Shown piece by piece: positions 1 to 5,839 of a stretch of 10,550 nucleotides of DNA. The stretch is from assembly GCA_913775215.1 (NCBI GenBank), contig CAJYKO010000191.1, positions 1 to 10,550 on the forward strand, given 5' to 3'. Position 1 is the stretch's first letter. Each line of letters starts with the position of its first letter. This stretch comes from an uncultured Devosia sp. Its GTDB lineage: Bacteria > Pseudomonadota > Alphaproteobacteria > Rhizobiales > Devosiaceae. The position numbers and the translations under genes were made by a program. The notes below the pieces were generated by a model. The model worked only from the letters and a program-made list of their open reading frames with translations. It did no database searches and was not told where the DNA came from.

Positions 1-12
1 GCACCAGTTGTT

Positions 13-58
13 CTTCTCCCTCTCGGGGAGAAGGTGGCCCGCAGGGCTGGATGAGGGG
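13..58. repeat. Palindromic intergenic repeat, Hyphomicrobiales type, possible terminator for the AHSA1 gene
   Basis: A perfect 8-base-pair hairpin, CTTCTCCC (13-20) with GGGAGAAG (26-33), is followed by a smaller GC hairpin, GGCCC (36-40) with GGGCT (44-48), and then GGATGAGGG. Elements of this make-up (a CTTCTCCC stem, a GC hairpin, then GGATGAGGG) are familiar between genes in rhizobia and relatives. That is recalled knowledge, not a search result. It lies just after the stop of the minus-strand SRPBCC gene, so it may also end that transcript. Only one copy is seen in this window. Confidence 0.55.
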
Positions 59-63
59 GCCTC

Positions 64-537
64 TCAAAGCCCCTTCGCAACTTCCTCAAGCTGCGCTGCG
101 ACCAGGCCCCAGCCCTCGTGGAAACCCATCTTCTCGTGGGCCTCTTTGTCTTCCTTATTCCAGTGCCGCGCGACTGCCGTATACCGCGTCTTGCCGCCTT
201 CGTTCTCGAAGGTCAGCGTGCAGGTGAAGAACGGCTTGGCCGAAGGCTTCCAGTCCCCGACATAGGCGTCGGTGAAAACCAGCTTCTTGTTCGGTACGAT
301 CTCAAGGTACTGGCCAGGATTGGGAAATTCATTGCCCGCCTCATCAGCCATCACCACCACATTGGCGCCGCCGACGCGCAGGTCGACGGTCGCGCGTGGC
401 GTTGACCAGGGCTTGGGCGCAAACCACAGCGTCATCAGTGCCGGCTCGGTCCAGCAGCGGTAAACCGCTTCCGGCGGCGCATCGATCAGCCGGGTCAGAA
501 CCAGGTCGCGTTCGGTGTCGATAATGTCATTGCTCAT
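64..537 (-). CDS. SRPBCC / AHSA1-like ligand-binding domain protein
   Basis: This 157-residue protein is one START/SRPBCC (AHSA1, 'activator of Hsp90 ATPase homologue 1-like') domain. The typical opening is present, RLIDAPPEAVYRCW (residues 16-29) followed by TLWFAP (36-41). So is the C-terminal helix signature MGFHEGWG (137-144), before a final amphipathic helix. These cytoplasmic folds have a deep hydrophobic pocket, and the ligand is unknown in most bacterial members. I chose the ATG at 537 because a GAGGA-type ribosome site lies just upstream and the next residues match family N-termini. An upstream in-frame ATG at 621 would add 28 residues of low-complexity sequence with no family match. 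It follows murQ on the same strand after about 105 bases, so co-transcription is possible but unproven. No ArsR regulator, a frequent partner of this family, is seen beside it. Confidence 0.85.
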   Translation of the reverse strand: MSNDIIDTERDLVLTRLIDAPPEAVYRCWTEPALMTLWFAPKPWSTPRATVDLRVGGANVVVMADEAGNEFPNPGQYLEIVPNKKLVFTDAYVGDWKPSAKPFFTCTLTFENEGGKTRYTAVARHWNKEDKEAHEKMGFHEGWGLVAAQLEEVAKGL

Positions 538-642
538 TTCAAGGTCCTCGGCGGATTGCACATATCCTGACGACGAAATGGCCGCTGACGCTTCGACATT
601 TCCGACGCATTTTTTGAGCACAATCAGCGTCTCGTAAGAGCT

Positions 643-1551
643 CTAGGCCCGCAATTCCGCCAAGGCTGGTCTTAGCCGTCCCTTATGGGTCAAGAGAAGG
701 GCTTCTGCCGCGCCAAGGTCATTCACTCCCGCTGCCAGCAAAACCGCAGGTTTCACGGCGCCATTGCTGATCGCCAACGCTGCACTGGCTTTCGCGTCAT
801 CAGTCCCTGCAATCGCTGCGACGATCCCCTGCGCCCGTTGGCGCAGCTTAATATTGTCCGCCACCACATTGACCATGAACCCGTCATGCACATGTCCAAG
901 ATGGATCGCCATCATCGTCGACAGCATGTTGAGCGCGATTTTCTGCGCGGTGCCCGCGCCCATGCGCGTTGAGCCGGCGATCACTTCCGCTGGGGTCGGC
1001 AGGCAGATACCGATATCTGCCACTTCCAGAATGAGTGTCCCGGCATTGTTGGCAAAACCGATCGTCCTGGAGCCGCTCGCCTTCGCAGCACGGAGCGCCT
1101 CGACCGGATAGGGGGTCTGCCCGCTGGCAGTGATACCAATCACGCAATCGCGGTTGTCGAGCCGCAAAGACTCGATTGCCTTCTGCGCCGCGCCGCCATC
1201 GTCTTCCGGACCACCGGTCATGTTCACGAGCGCATCGGCCCCTCCGGCCAAGAGCACGACGATCTGTTCCCGCCGGATTCCATAGGTGCCGGGAAGCTCA
1301 AGCGCATCCGCCAGCGCCATAAGTCCAGAACTTCCAGCCGCCGCGTAGATCAGCCGTCCTCCGGCCTCGATCGTTTCGGCCGCCGCTGCTGCGCCGCGCG
1401 CCAGGTCGCCAATGGCTGATTCCACACTCCGGGCCGCTTCCGCCTGGCCGGCAGCCAGTAAGGCTAGCACCTCTTCGGGTGGCTTCGTATCGAGCCCAAC
1501 TGCGGCTGCATGGCGGGTTTCGGTTCGGCGTTGCGACGGAGAATCTTCCAT
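643..1551 (-). CDS. murQ: N-acetylmuramic acid 6-phosphate etherase
   Basis: MurQ cleaves the D-lactyl ether of MurNAc-6-phosphate, giving GlcNAc-6-phosphate and D-lactate, in cytoplasmic peptidoglycan recycling. From the ATG at 1551 it has 302 residues, close to the roughly 300 of E. coli MurQ. The SIS domain fills most of the protein: AAGSSG (71-76) is the sugar-phosphate loop, SGQTPY (143-148) the second SIS loop, and GSTRMGAGTAQKIALNML (193-210) the family signature. E85 and E116 stand 31 residues apart and correspond to catalytic E83 and E114 of the E. coli enzyme. Starting at the upstream in-frame ATG (1605) would add 18 residues translated from what looks like promoter DNA, so I prefer 1551. 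No Shine-Dalgarno is visible there, and a promoter may place the transcript start almost on the ATG. It is divergent from the GntR/nagB-II/nagA operon. Confidence 0.93.
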   Translation of the reverse strand: MEDSPSQRRTETRHAAAVGLDTKPPEEVLALLAAGQAEAARSVESAIGDLARGAAAAAETIEAGGRLIYAAAGSSGLMALADALELPGTYGIRREQIVVLLAGGADALVNMTGGPEDDGGAAQKAIESLRLDNRDCVIGITASGQTPYPVEALRAAKASGSRTIGFANNAGTLILEVADIGICLPTPAEVIAGSTRMGAGTAQKIALNMLSTMMAIHLGHVHDGFMVNVVADNIKLRQRAQGIVAAIAGTDDAKASAALAISNGAVKPAVLLAAGVNDLGAAEALLLTHKGRLRPALAELRA

Positions 1552-1558
1552 GGCTTTG

Positions 1559-1586
1559 ATAATGCCAAAAAAATACCACTTGTCCA
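1559..1586 (-). promoter_or_regulatory. Candidate murQ promoter
   Basis: On the minus strand, TGGACA (1581-1586, five of six to TTGACA) and CATTAT (1559-1564, four of six to TATAAT) are 16 bases apart. Transcription would begin near 1552, directly at the preferred murQ ATG (1551), so the mRNA could be leaderless. That fits the lack of a ribosome site. The tandem TGGTAT motif fills the spacer and overlaps the -10. This was judged by eye; alphaproteobacterial promoters are degenerate. Confidence 0.35.
1562..1578 (-). promoter_or_regulatory. Candidate GntR operator, murQ side (tandem TGGTAT/TGGCAT)
   Basis: Read on the minus strand this is TGGTAT-TTTTT-TGGCAT: two half-sites in direct orientation with starts 11 bases apart, one helical turn. 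The same arrangement occurs before the divergent regulator gene at 1689-1705. HutC-type amino-sugar regulators such as DasR and YvoA/NagR use TGGT-containing half-sites, though usually inverted. The position between the putative -35 and -10 of murQ suits a repressor. Confidence 0.5.
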
Positions 1587-1688
1587 GTTGCAGAGCTCTT
1601 GGCATAACCCCAGAGGCTGTCTAGCTTAAGTTATGCAGCAAAATCATGAAGCGTCCGACCTTTGGTCTCGCTTGTGCTGAACAGCGCA

Positions 1689-1705
1689 TGGTATCTCATT
1701 GGTAT
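1689..1705 (+). promoter_or_regulatory. Candidate GntR operator, regulator side (tandem TGGTAT)
   Basis: TGGTAT (1689-1694), CTCAT, TGGTAT (1700-1705) form a direct repeat with an 11-base period, ending 18 bases before the regulator's ATG. It matches the murQ-side element in half-site, orientation relative to the gene, and spacing. A further single TGGTCT lies at 1663-1668. Autoregulation of the regulator operon together with control of murQ is the simple reading. No convincing -35/-10 pair was found for this side. Confidence 0.5.
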
Positions 1706-1723
1706 TAGAAATTTGGGGGTGAC

Positions 1724-2512
1724 ATGACAGAGGCATATGAAGCCTTCTTCTCTGATCGCCCCATTGCGCTATCGCAGACAGGCCCGCTTTATCTCCAGCT
1801 CAAGCGGTGGATCGAGGAAGCCATAAACAATGGCGCCATCAACCCCGGTGATGCCCTGCCATCGGAGCGCGATCTGGCGCTTAAGGTCGACGTCTCGCGG
1901 GTCACTGTGCGAAAGGCGGTGGCTCAACTGGTACAGGAAGGCGTACTCGTCCAGCGCCATGGCTCGGGAACATTTGTCGCCCCGCCAACTCAGCGTGTCG
2001 AGCAATCGCTTTCCCAACTTACCTCTTTCACGGAAGACATGGCGCGCCGCGGCATGGAAGTGCATGCCGAGTGGCTCGATCGCGGCCTTTATGTTCCCTC
2101 GCCAGAGGAAACGGTCATTCTCGGCCTTTCCTCAGGCGAAAGGGTTGCCCGCATCGCGCGCCTGCGTCTGACCGGCGAAACACCACTTGCCATCGAACGT
2201 GCCAGTCTTTCAGCAACGATCCTTCCTGAGCCGGCGGCGATAGGCGACTCCCTCTATAAGCATCTCGATCTCTCCGGAAACCGGCCGACGCGTGCCATTC
2301 AGCGCATCCGCGCCGCCAACCTTGGCGAAGACGACGCACATCTTTTGCAGGTCCCGGTCGGGTCGGCCGGTCTCAACATCGAACGCACGTCCTATCTGCC
2401 ATCGGGCCGCGTGATCGAATTTACCCGCTCCATCTATCGGGGCGATACCTATGACTTTGTCGCCGAACTTCGGCTCGGCGATGGCACACCGAACGGAACA
2501 GGCAAGCCATGA
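1724..2512 (+). CDS. GntR-family (HutC subfamily) transcriptional regulator, likely of amino-sugar genes
   Basis: This 262-residue regulator has an N-terminal winged helix-turn-helix at about residues 20-86: LPSERDLALKVDVSRVTVRK (45-64) holds the recognition region, and the wing ends in RHGSGTFV (78-85). A UTRA effector domain follows at about 95-250. Its marks are ETPLAIERASL (152-162) and GRVIEFTRSIYRGDTYDF (228-245). Known HutC members next to nag genes (NagR/YvoA, DasR) sense GlcNAc-6-phosphate or GlcN-6-phosphate. I infer a similar ligand here from the neighbours. The ATG at 1724 has a G-rich stretch (GGGGGTGAC) before it and gives a normal N-terminus. Its stop overlaps the next start as ATGA, showing an operon with nagB-II and nagA. 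A NagQ or NagR name would fit but cannot be settled from sequence alone. Confidence 0.9.
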   Translation: MTEAYEAFFSDRPIALSQTGPLYLQLKRWIEEAINNGAINPGDALPSERDLALKVDVSRVTVRKAVAQLVQEGVLVQRHGSGTFVAPPTQRVEQSLSQLTSFTEDMARRGMEVHAEWLDRGLYVPSPEETVILGLSSGERVARIARLRLTGETPLAIERASLSATILPEPAAIGDSLYKHLDLSGNRPTRAIQRIRAANLGEDDAHLLQVPVGSAGLNIERTSYLPSGRVIEFTRSIYRGDTYDFVAELRLGDGTPNGTGKP

Positions 2513-3537
2513 CCACTCAGACCCATATGCGCCGCGAAGTGGACGAGATTCCGCAGGTTGTGTCCGCCTTTCTCAATCAGTCGTCCGAGGCGCTTGATAT
2601 GGCGGCTGCAAGACTGCGCGCCGAAAACCCGGCAGTCGTCGTCACAGTTGCTCGTGGTTCATCAGACCACGCATGCTCATATCTCAAATACGCGATCGAA
2701 TTGACCCTTGGCCTGCCAGTGGCCTCGATTGGCCCCTCGATTGCCTCCATCTATGGCAAGGATCTGCGTCTCCCAAGCGCCGCTGCGATCGCCATTTCCC
2801 AGTCCGGCAAGAGCCCCGACATCGTTGGCATGGCTCAGTCGGCCCGTCGAAGCGGCGCTACGGCGATTGCCATCACCAATACCGCTGGGTCTCCACTCGC
2901 CGAAGCCAGCGACTTCACCATCGATCTTCACGCTGGTCCCGAAAAGAGCGTGGCGGCGACCAAGACGTTTGTCACCTCCGTCGTCGCGGGTCTTGCCCTC
3001 ATTTCTCGTTGGAGCGGGGATGCAGATCTTTCGCGTGCGGTTGCGGCCCTGCCGGAAACTCTTGCTGAAGCAGTCAAATGTAACTGGTCCGAGCTCATCG
3101 GGGCGCTCGATGGCCATAATGCCCTCTATGTTCTCGGTCGTGGCCCCGGCTTCGCCATTGCCAATGAAGCAGCCCTCAAATTCAAGGAAACCTGTAATAT
3201 CCAGGCGGAGTCCTACAGCGCTGCCGAGGTAATGCACGGCCCCGTTGCCATCGTGACCCCGGGCTATCCCGTGCTGGGTCTGGCCGCGCGCGATGCTGCC
3301 GAAGTTTCGGTCGCAGACATGGCTCATAAACTCGCCGGGCAGGGCGCCTTATCGTTCCTCACCAGTGATCGTCCCGGTGCCGCAAAAGGGCTGCCTTTTG
3401 CCGCAACCGGCCACCCCATCACCGATCCGCTCTCGTTGATCGTGTCCTTCTATGGTTTCGTTGAGGCACTGTCGCGTCATCGCGGCCTTAATCCAGACGT
3501 ACCGCCGGCCCTAAAGAAGGTGACGGAAACGGTATGA
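2509..3537 (+). CDS. Glucosamine-6-phosphate deaminase, NagB-II type (SIS-domain, GlmS-isomerase-like)
   Basis: This 342-residue protein resembles the isomerase half of GlmS without the glutaminase domain, the layout of NagB-II deaminases. It would convert glucosamine-6-phosphate into fructose-6-phosphate and ammonia in the cytoplasm. SIS domain 1 (about 30-165) shows ARGSSDHA (48-55), SQSGKSPD (97-104) and EKSVAATKTF (145-154). SIS domain 2 (about 190-330) shows LGRGPGFAIANEAALKFKE (209-227), then AESYSAAEVMHGP (233-245). The C-terminus PPALKKVTETV (332-342) is GlmS-like, with the usual active-site lysine region. The start overlaps the regulator stop (ATGA), and the end overlaps the nagA start (ATGA). 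An AgaS or FrlB-like deglycase is an alternative among SIS proteins, but adjacency to nagA and the GlmS-like signatures favour deamination of GlcN-6-phosphate. Confidence 0.85.
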   Translation: MTTQTHMRREVDEIPQVVSAFLNQSSEALDMAAARLRAENPAVVVTVARGSSDHACSYLKYAIELTLGLPVASIGPSIASIYGKDLRLPSAAAIAISQSGKSPDIVGMAQSARRSGATAIAITNTAGSPLAEASDFTIDLHAGPEKSVAATKTFVTSVVAGLALISRWSGDADLSRAVAALPETLAEAVKCNWSELIGALDGHNALYVLGRGPGFAIANEAALKFKETCNIQAESYSAAEVMHGPVAIVTPGYPVLGLAARDAAEVSVADMAHKLAGQGALSFLTSDRPGAAKGLPFAATGHPITDPLSLIVSFYGFVEALSRHRGLNPDVPPALKKVTETV

Positions 3538-4694
3538 GCGATCTCCTCGCCATATCTGGCGCACGCATCTTCGATAGCGAGAATTGGCACGATCAGGCCG
3601 CGCTTCTTATCGAATTTGGTTTTGTGGCTGGCATCGTTCGCGACACCAACATCCCCGCCAATGCCGAGCGCGTTGTGCTTGATGGCGGCATGATCGTTCC
3701 CGGCTTCATCGACTTGCAGGTCAATGGTGGTGGCGGCGTTCTCTTCAACAATGATCCTTCCCCCGAAGCCATCCGCACAATCTGTGCTGCCCATGCACAG
3801 TTCGGCACGACTGCGCTCCTGCCCACATTGATTACCGATACGGTCGAGGTCAACGAAGCGGCCATTGCCGCCGGCGAGGCTGCTGCAGCATCGCGCGTCC
3901 CAGGTTTTCTGGGGCTTCATCTCGAAGGGCCACATCTGGCTCTGTCGCGAAAAGGGACCCATGATCCAGCGCTGATCCGGCCCATGGAAGGCAACGATCT
4001 TGCTCGGCTGAAAGACGCAGCAAAAAATCTGCCAAACCTTCTCTGCACACTCGCTGCGGAAACGGTCTCCGCAGAGCAAATAAGAGAACTGGTCGAAGCC
4101 GGCGCAATTGTCAGTCTCGGCCATTCCGACGCCAGCTTTGATCAAGCAATCGCCGCTTTCGATGCTGGCGCGACCATGGCTACCCATCTCTTCAACGCAA
4201 TGAGCCAGATCGGCAACCGCGAGCCAGGCCTCGTCGGCGCCGTCCTCGATCGTCCTGACGTTTTTGCGGGTCTTATCGCGGACGGAATTCACGTCCACAA
4301 AGGCACCATCGGCATTGCGCTCCGTAGCAAGCGCGGCAGCGGCCGTATTTTCCTCGTCACCGACGCCATGTCGCAGACCGGGACGGATATTAAAACGCTG
4401 ACTTTGAACGGGCGAACCATCACCCGTTCCAATGGCGCCTTGCGCTTGGCCGACGGCACTTTGGCTGGTGCAGATCTCGACATGATCGACGCCGTCAATT
4501 TCATGATCGACACGATTGGTCTCGATCTCGATGAAGCACTCCGCATGGCTTCGCTATATCCCGCGACTGCCATGGGCATTCACGAGAGCTACGGCACCTT
4601 GAGTAAGGGAGCCGTAGCAAGTTTCGTTCATCTCTCGGATGATCGCACTGTCCGATCGACCTGGATCAACGGCACCAAGGTGCACGGCGCCTGA
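3534..4694 (+). CDS. nagA: N-acetylglucosamine-6-phosphate deacetylase
   Basis: NagA removes acetate from GlcNAc-6-phosphate, giving GlcN-6-phosphate for the deaminase encoded just upstream. The 386 residues form an amidohydrolase barrel with the family landmarks in order: PGFIDLQVNGGGG (56-68), HLEGPHLA (129-136), LGHSDA (195-200), THLFNAMS (217-224), DGIHV (250-254) and VTDAMS (275-280). Expected metal ligands are E131, H197 and H218, and D277 is the catalytic acid/base. The HxH of many amidohydrolases is replaced by Q62-x-N64, as in the single-metal E. coli enzyme. The start overlaps the previous stop, so translation is probably coupled. The TGA stop touches the stop codon of the convergent SDR gene, leaving no room for a terminator between them. 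Confidence 0.95.
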   Translation: MSDLLAISGARIFDSENWHDQAALLIEFGFVAGIVRDTNIPANAERVVLDGGMIVPGFIDLQVNGGGGVLFNNDPSPEAIRTICAAHAQFGTTALLPTLITDTVEVNEAAIAAGEAAAASRVPGFLGLHLEGPHLALSRKGTHDPALIRPMEGNDLARLKDAAKNLPNLLCTLAAETVSAEQIRELVEAGAIVSLGHSDASFDQAIAAFDAGATMATHLFNAMSQIGNREPGLVGAVLDRPDVFAGLIADGIHVHKGTIGIALRSKRGSGRIFLVTDAMSQTGTDIKTLTLNGRTITRSNGALRLADGTLAGADLDMIDAVNFMIDTIGLDLDEALRMASLYPATAMGIHESYGTLSKGAVASFVHLSDDRTVRSTWINGTKVHGA

Positions 4695-5435
4695 TCAGCC
4701 GCGGCCGATATACGGCATTTTCGTCGCCATCACCGTCATGAACTGGACATTTGCCGAAAGCGGCAGGCCCGCCATGTAGGTCACTGCATCAACAACGTGC
4801 TTCAGGTCGAATGTCGGCTCGGGCATCATCTCGCCGTTTGGCTGCAGTGATCCAGAATTCATAGTGCTGGTCATATCCGTCGCCGCATTACCGATATCGA
4901 TCTGCCCGCAAGCGATGTCGAAGGCGCGTCCATCCAGCGAAATGGCCTTGGTCAAGCCGGTTATGGCATGTTTGGAGGCAGTATAAGACGCTGCCTGCGG
5001 GCGAGGCGCATAAGCCGAAATCGAGCCATTATTGATGATACGCCCACCCTGTGGCGTTTGTTCACGCATCAGCCGGAAAGCTTCGCGCGCTACATAGAAT
5101 GCGCCATTGAGGTTGGTATCGATCATCTCGCGCCAGGTTTCGACCTCAAGGTCGCCAAAAATCTTCGCAGGCGCAAATCGTCCGGCATTGTTGAAAACAA
5201 GATCCAACCGTCCGTAACGCTCACGAATTCTAGCAAACATCGAGGCAACGGCATCCGGGTCCGTCACGTCGCAGATCAGCCCCTCGATCCCATCTGACGA
5301 AGATACCTGTTCGACGAGATCCGCGCGTCGTCCACAGATGACAACCTTCCAGCCTGAGGCTGCGAGTCCAGTCGCCACGGCGCGGCCGATTCCAGATGTC
5401 CCACCCGTGACGAGGGCGATTCCCTTGCTGCTCAT
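4695..5435 (-). CDS. SDR-family NAD(P)-dependent oxidoreductase
   Basis: This 246-residue classical short-chain dehydrogenase/reductase has a Rossmann glycine motif TGGTSGIG (10-17), NNAG (82-85) and N109. The catalytic set is S138, Y151 and K155, in SYTASK (150-155). Arginines directly after the second strand (GRR, 35-37) suggest preference for NADP(H). The C-terminus ends in a MATKMPYIGRG-type tail. The substrate cannot be told. I chose the ATG at 5435 because GGAGAAG lies at normal distance and the glycine motif then falls where it should. The reading frame stays open upstream to 5792, but that stretch has no SDR character and looks intergenic. It is convergent with nagA and not obviously part of its pathway. 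Confidence 0.9.
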   Translation of the reverse strand: MSSKGIALVTGGTSGIGRAVATGLAASGWKVVICGRRADLVEQVSSSDGIEGLICDVTDPDAVASMFARIRERYGRLDLVFNNAGRFAPAKIFGDLEVETWREMIDTNLNGAFYVAREAFRLMREQTPQGGRIINNGSISAYAPRPQAASYTASKHAITGLTKAISLDGRAFDIACGQIDIGNAATDMTSTMNSGSLQPNGEMMPEPTFDLKHVVDAVTYMAGLPLSANVQFMTVMATKMPYIGRG

Positions 5436-5471
5436 TGCGCTCTTCTCCACATAGCGGTCATCGTTATGCCA

Positions 5472-5500
5472 TCTCTCGGGCAGTTGCCTTGCGCTGTCAA
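5472..5500 (-). promoter_or_regulatory. Possible SDR promoter (perfect -35, weak -10)
   Basis: On the minus strand a perfect TTGACA lies at 5495-5500. About 17 bases downstream the sequence (around 5472-5478) gives only a poor -10 (GAGAGAT). Transcription would start some 30 bases before the SDR ATG. The -35 is convincing and the -10 is not, so this is tentative. Confidence 0.25.
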
Positions 5501-5728
5501 ACTCGGCGCGTGGAACGCGACAAGTTTCCCAATCCTTGCGCCAAACCCCAGTCAAACCGGGCTTTTTAAGATCGGCTTCACAATTCTTAACGGAAGGTTT
5601 CGATCTGTGTGCTGAATCTGCAACATCCGAAACGCAACCATATTGTGGCAGTCCCAAATGCCGCTTTGTTCGATTGCGTCCAATTCGGACATGCGTAGAG
5701 TGGGTCTTGCGAATCCATGCATGGGATC

Positions 5729-5794
5729 GTTTGTCGGTCGCAACGCGACGGCAACACACTGCACCACGAATAGTGTGGTCGCGTTTCGACAAAC
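5729..5794 (+). promoter_or_regulatory. Nested stem-loop in the porin leader, candidate structured RNA or operator
   Basis: Three perfectly complementary stems nest inside one another: GTTTGTCG (5729-5736) with CGACAAAC (5787-5794), CGCGAC (5744-5749) with GTCGCG (5778-5783), and CACACT (5755-5760) with AGTGTG (5772-5777). That makes 20 base pairs around an 11-base loop. A competing hairpin, GTCGC-AAC-GCGAC (5737-5749), uses the left arm of the middle stem. No T-run follows, so it is not an intrinsic terminator. The structure ends 33 bases before the GGAGGT ribosome site of the porin gene. It matches no riboswitch class I recognise. Whether it is transcribed is unknown, because the promoter was not located. 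Confidence 0.5.
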
Positions 5795-5827
5795 CGCTGG
5801 GTAACCGGCACCAAAATGACTGACTTT

Positions 5828-5833
5828 GGAGGT
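5828..5833 (+). promoter_or_regulatory. Strong porin ribosome binding site
   Basis: GGAGGT lies six bases before the ATG at 5840. It decides the start there over an in-frame ATG at 5816, which would put the extra residues MTDFGGQL in front of the signal peptide. Confidence 0.85.
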
Positions 5834-5839
5834 CAATTA

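Larger units (their letters stand above)
5436..5839. other. Gap of about 400 bases between divergent SDR and porin genes
   Basis: No supported gene lies here. Short open frames on both strands lack ribosome sites and family resemblance. The right half holds a 10-base palindrome CCATGCATGG (5715-5724), a nested stem-loop (5729-5794) and the porin ribosome site GGAGGT (5828-5833). The left half holds the SDR ribosome site and a possible -35 for that gene. I could not place a convincing porin promoter; a weak pair, TTGCGT (5674-5679) and TAGAGT (5696-5701), is the best I see. Confidence 0.6.

Noticed and set aside
3477..4298. 273-codon open frame antisense to nagA
   Set aside because: The sense frame carries all NagA motifs, and the antisense product has no recognisable domain or start signals.
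5436..5792. N-terminal extension of the SDR to 365 residues
   Set aside because: Classical SDRs start shortly before the TGxxxGIG motif, a good RBS precedes 5435, and the extension is not conserved-looking.
5729..5794. Leader stem-loop as an intrinsic terminator
   Set aside because: It is followed by CGCTGGG rather than a T-run, so it does not fit rho-independent termination in either direction.
5536..5836. Short open frames (about 75-95 codons) on both strands of the SDR-porin gap
   Set aside because: No ribosome sites, no domain resemblance, and they overlap the structured leader. Chance frames in GC-rich DNA.
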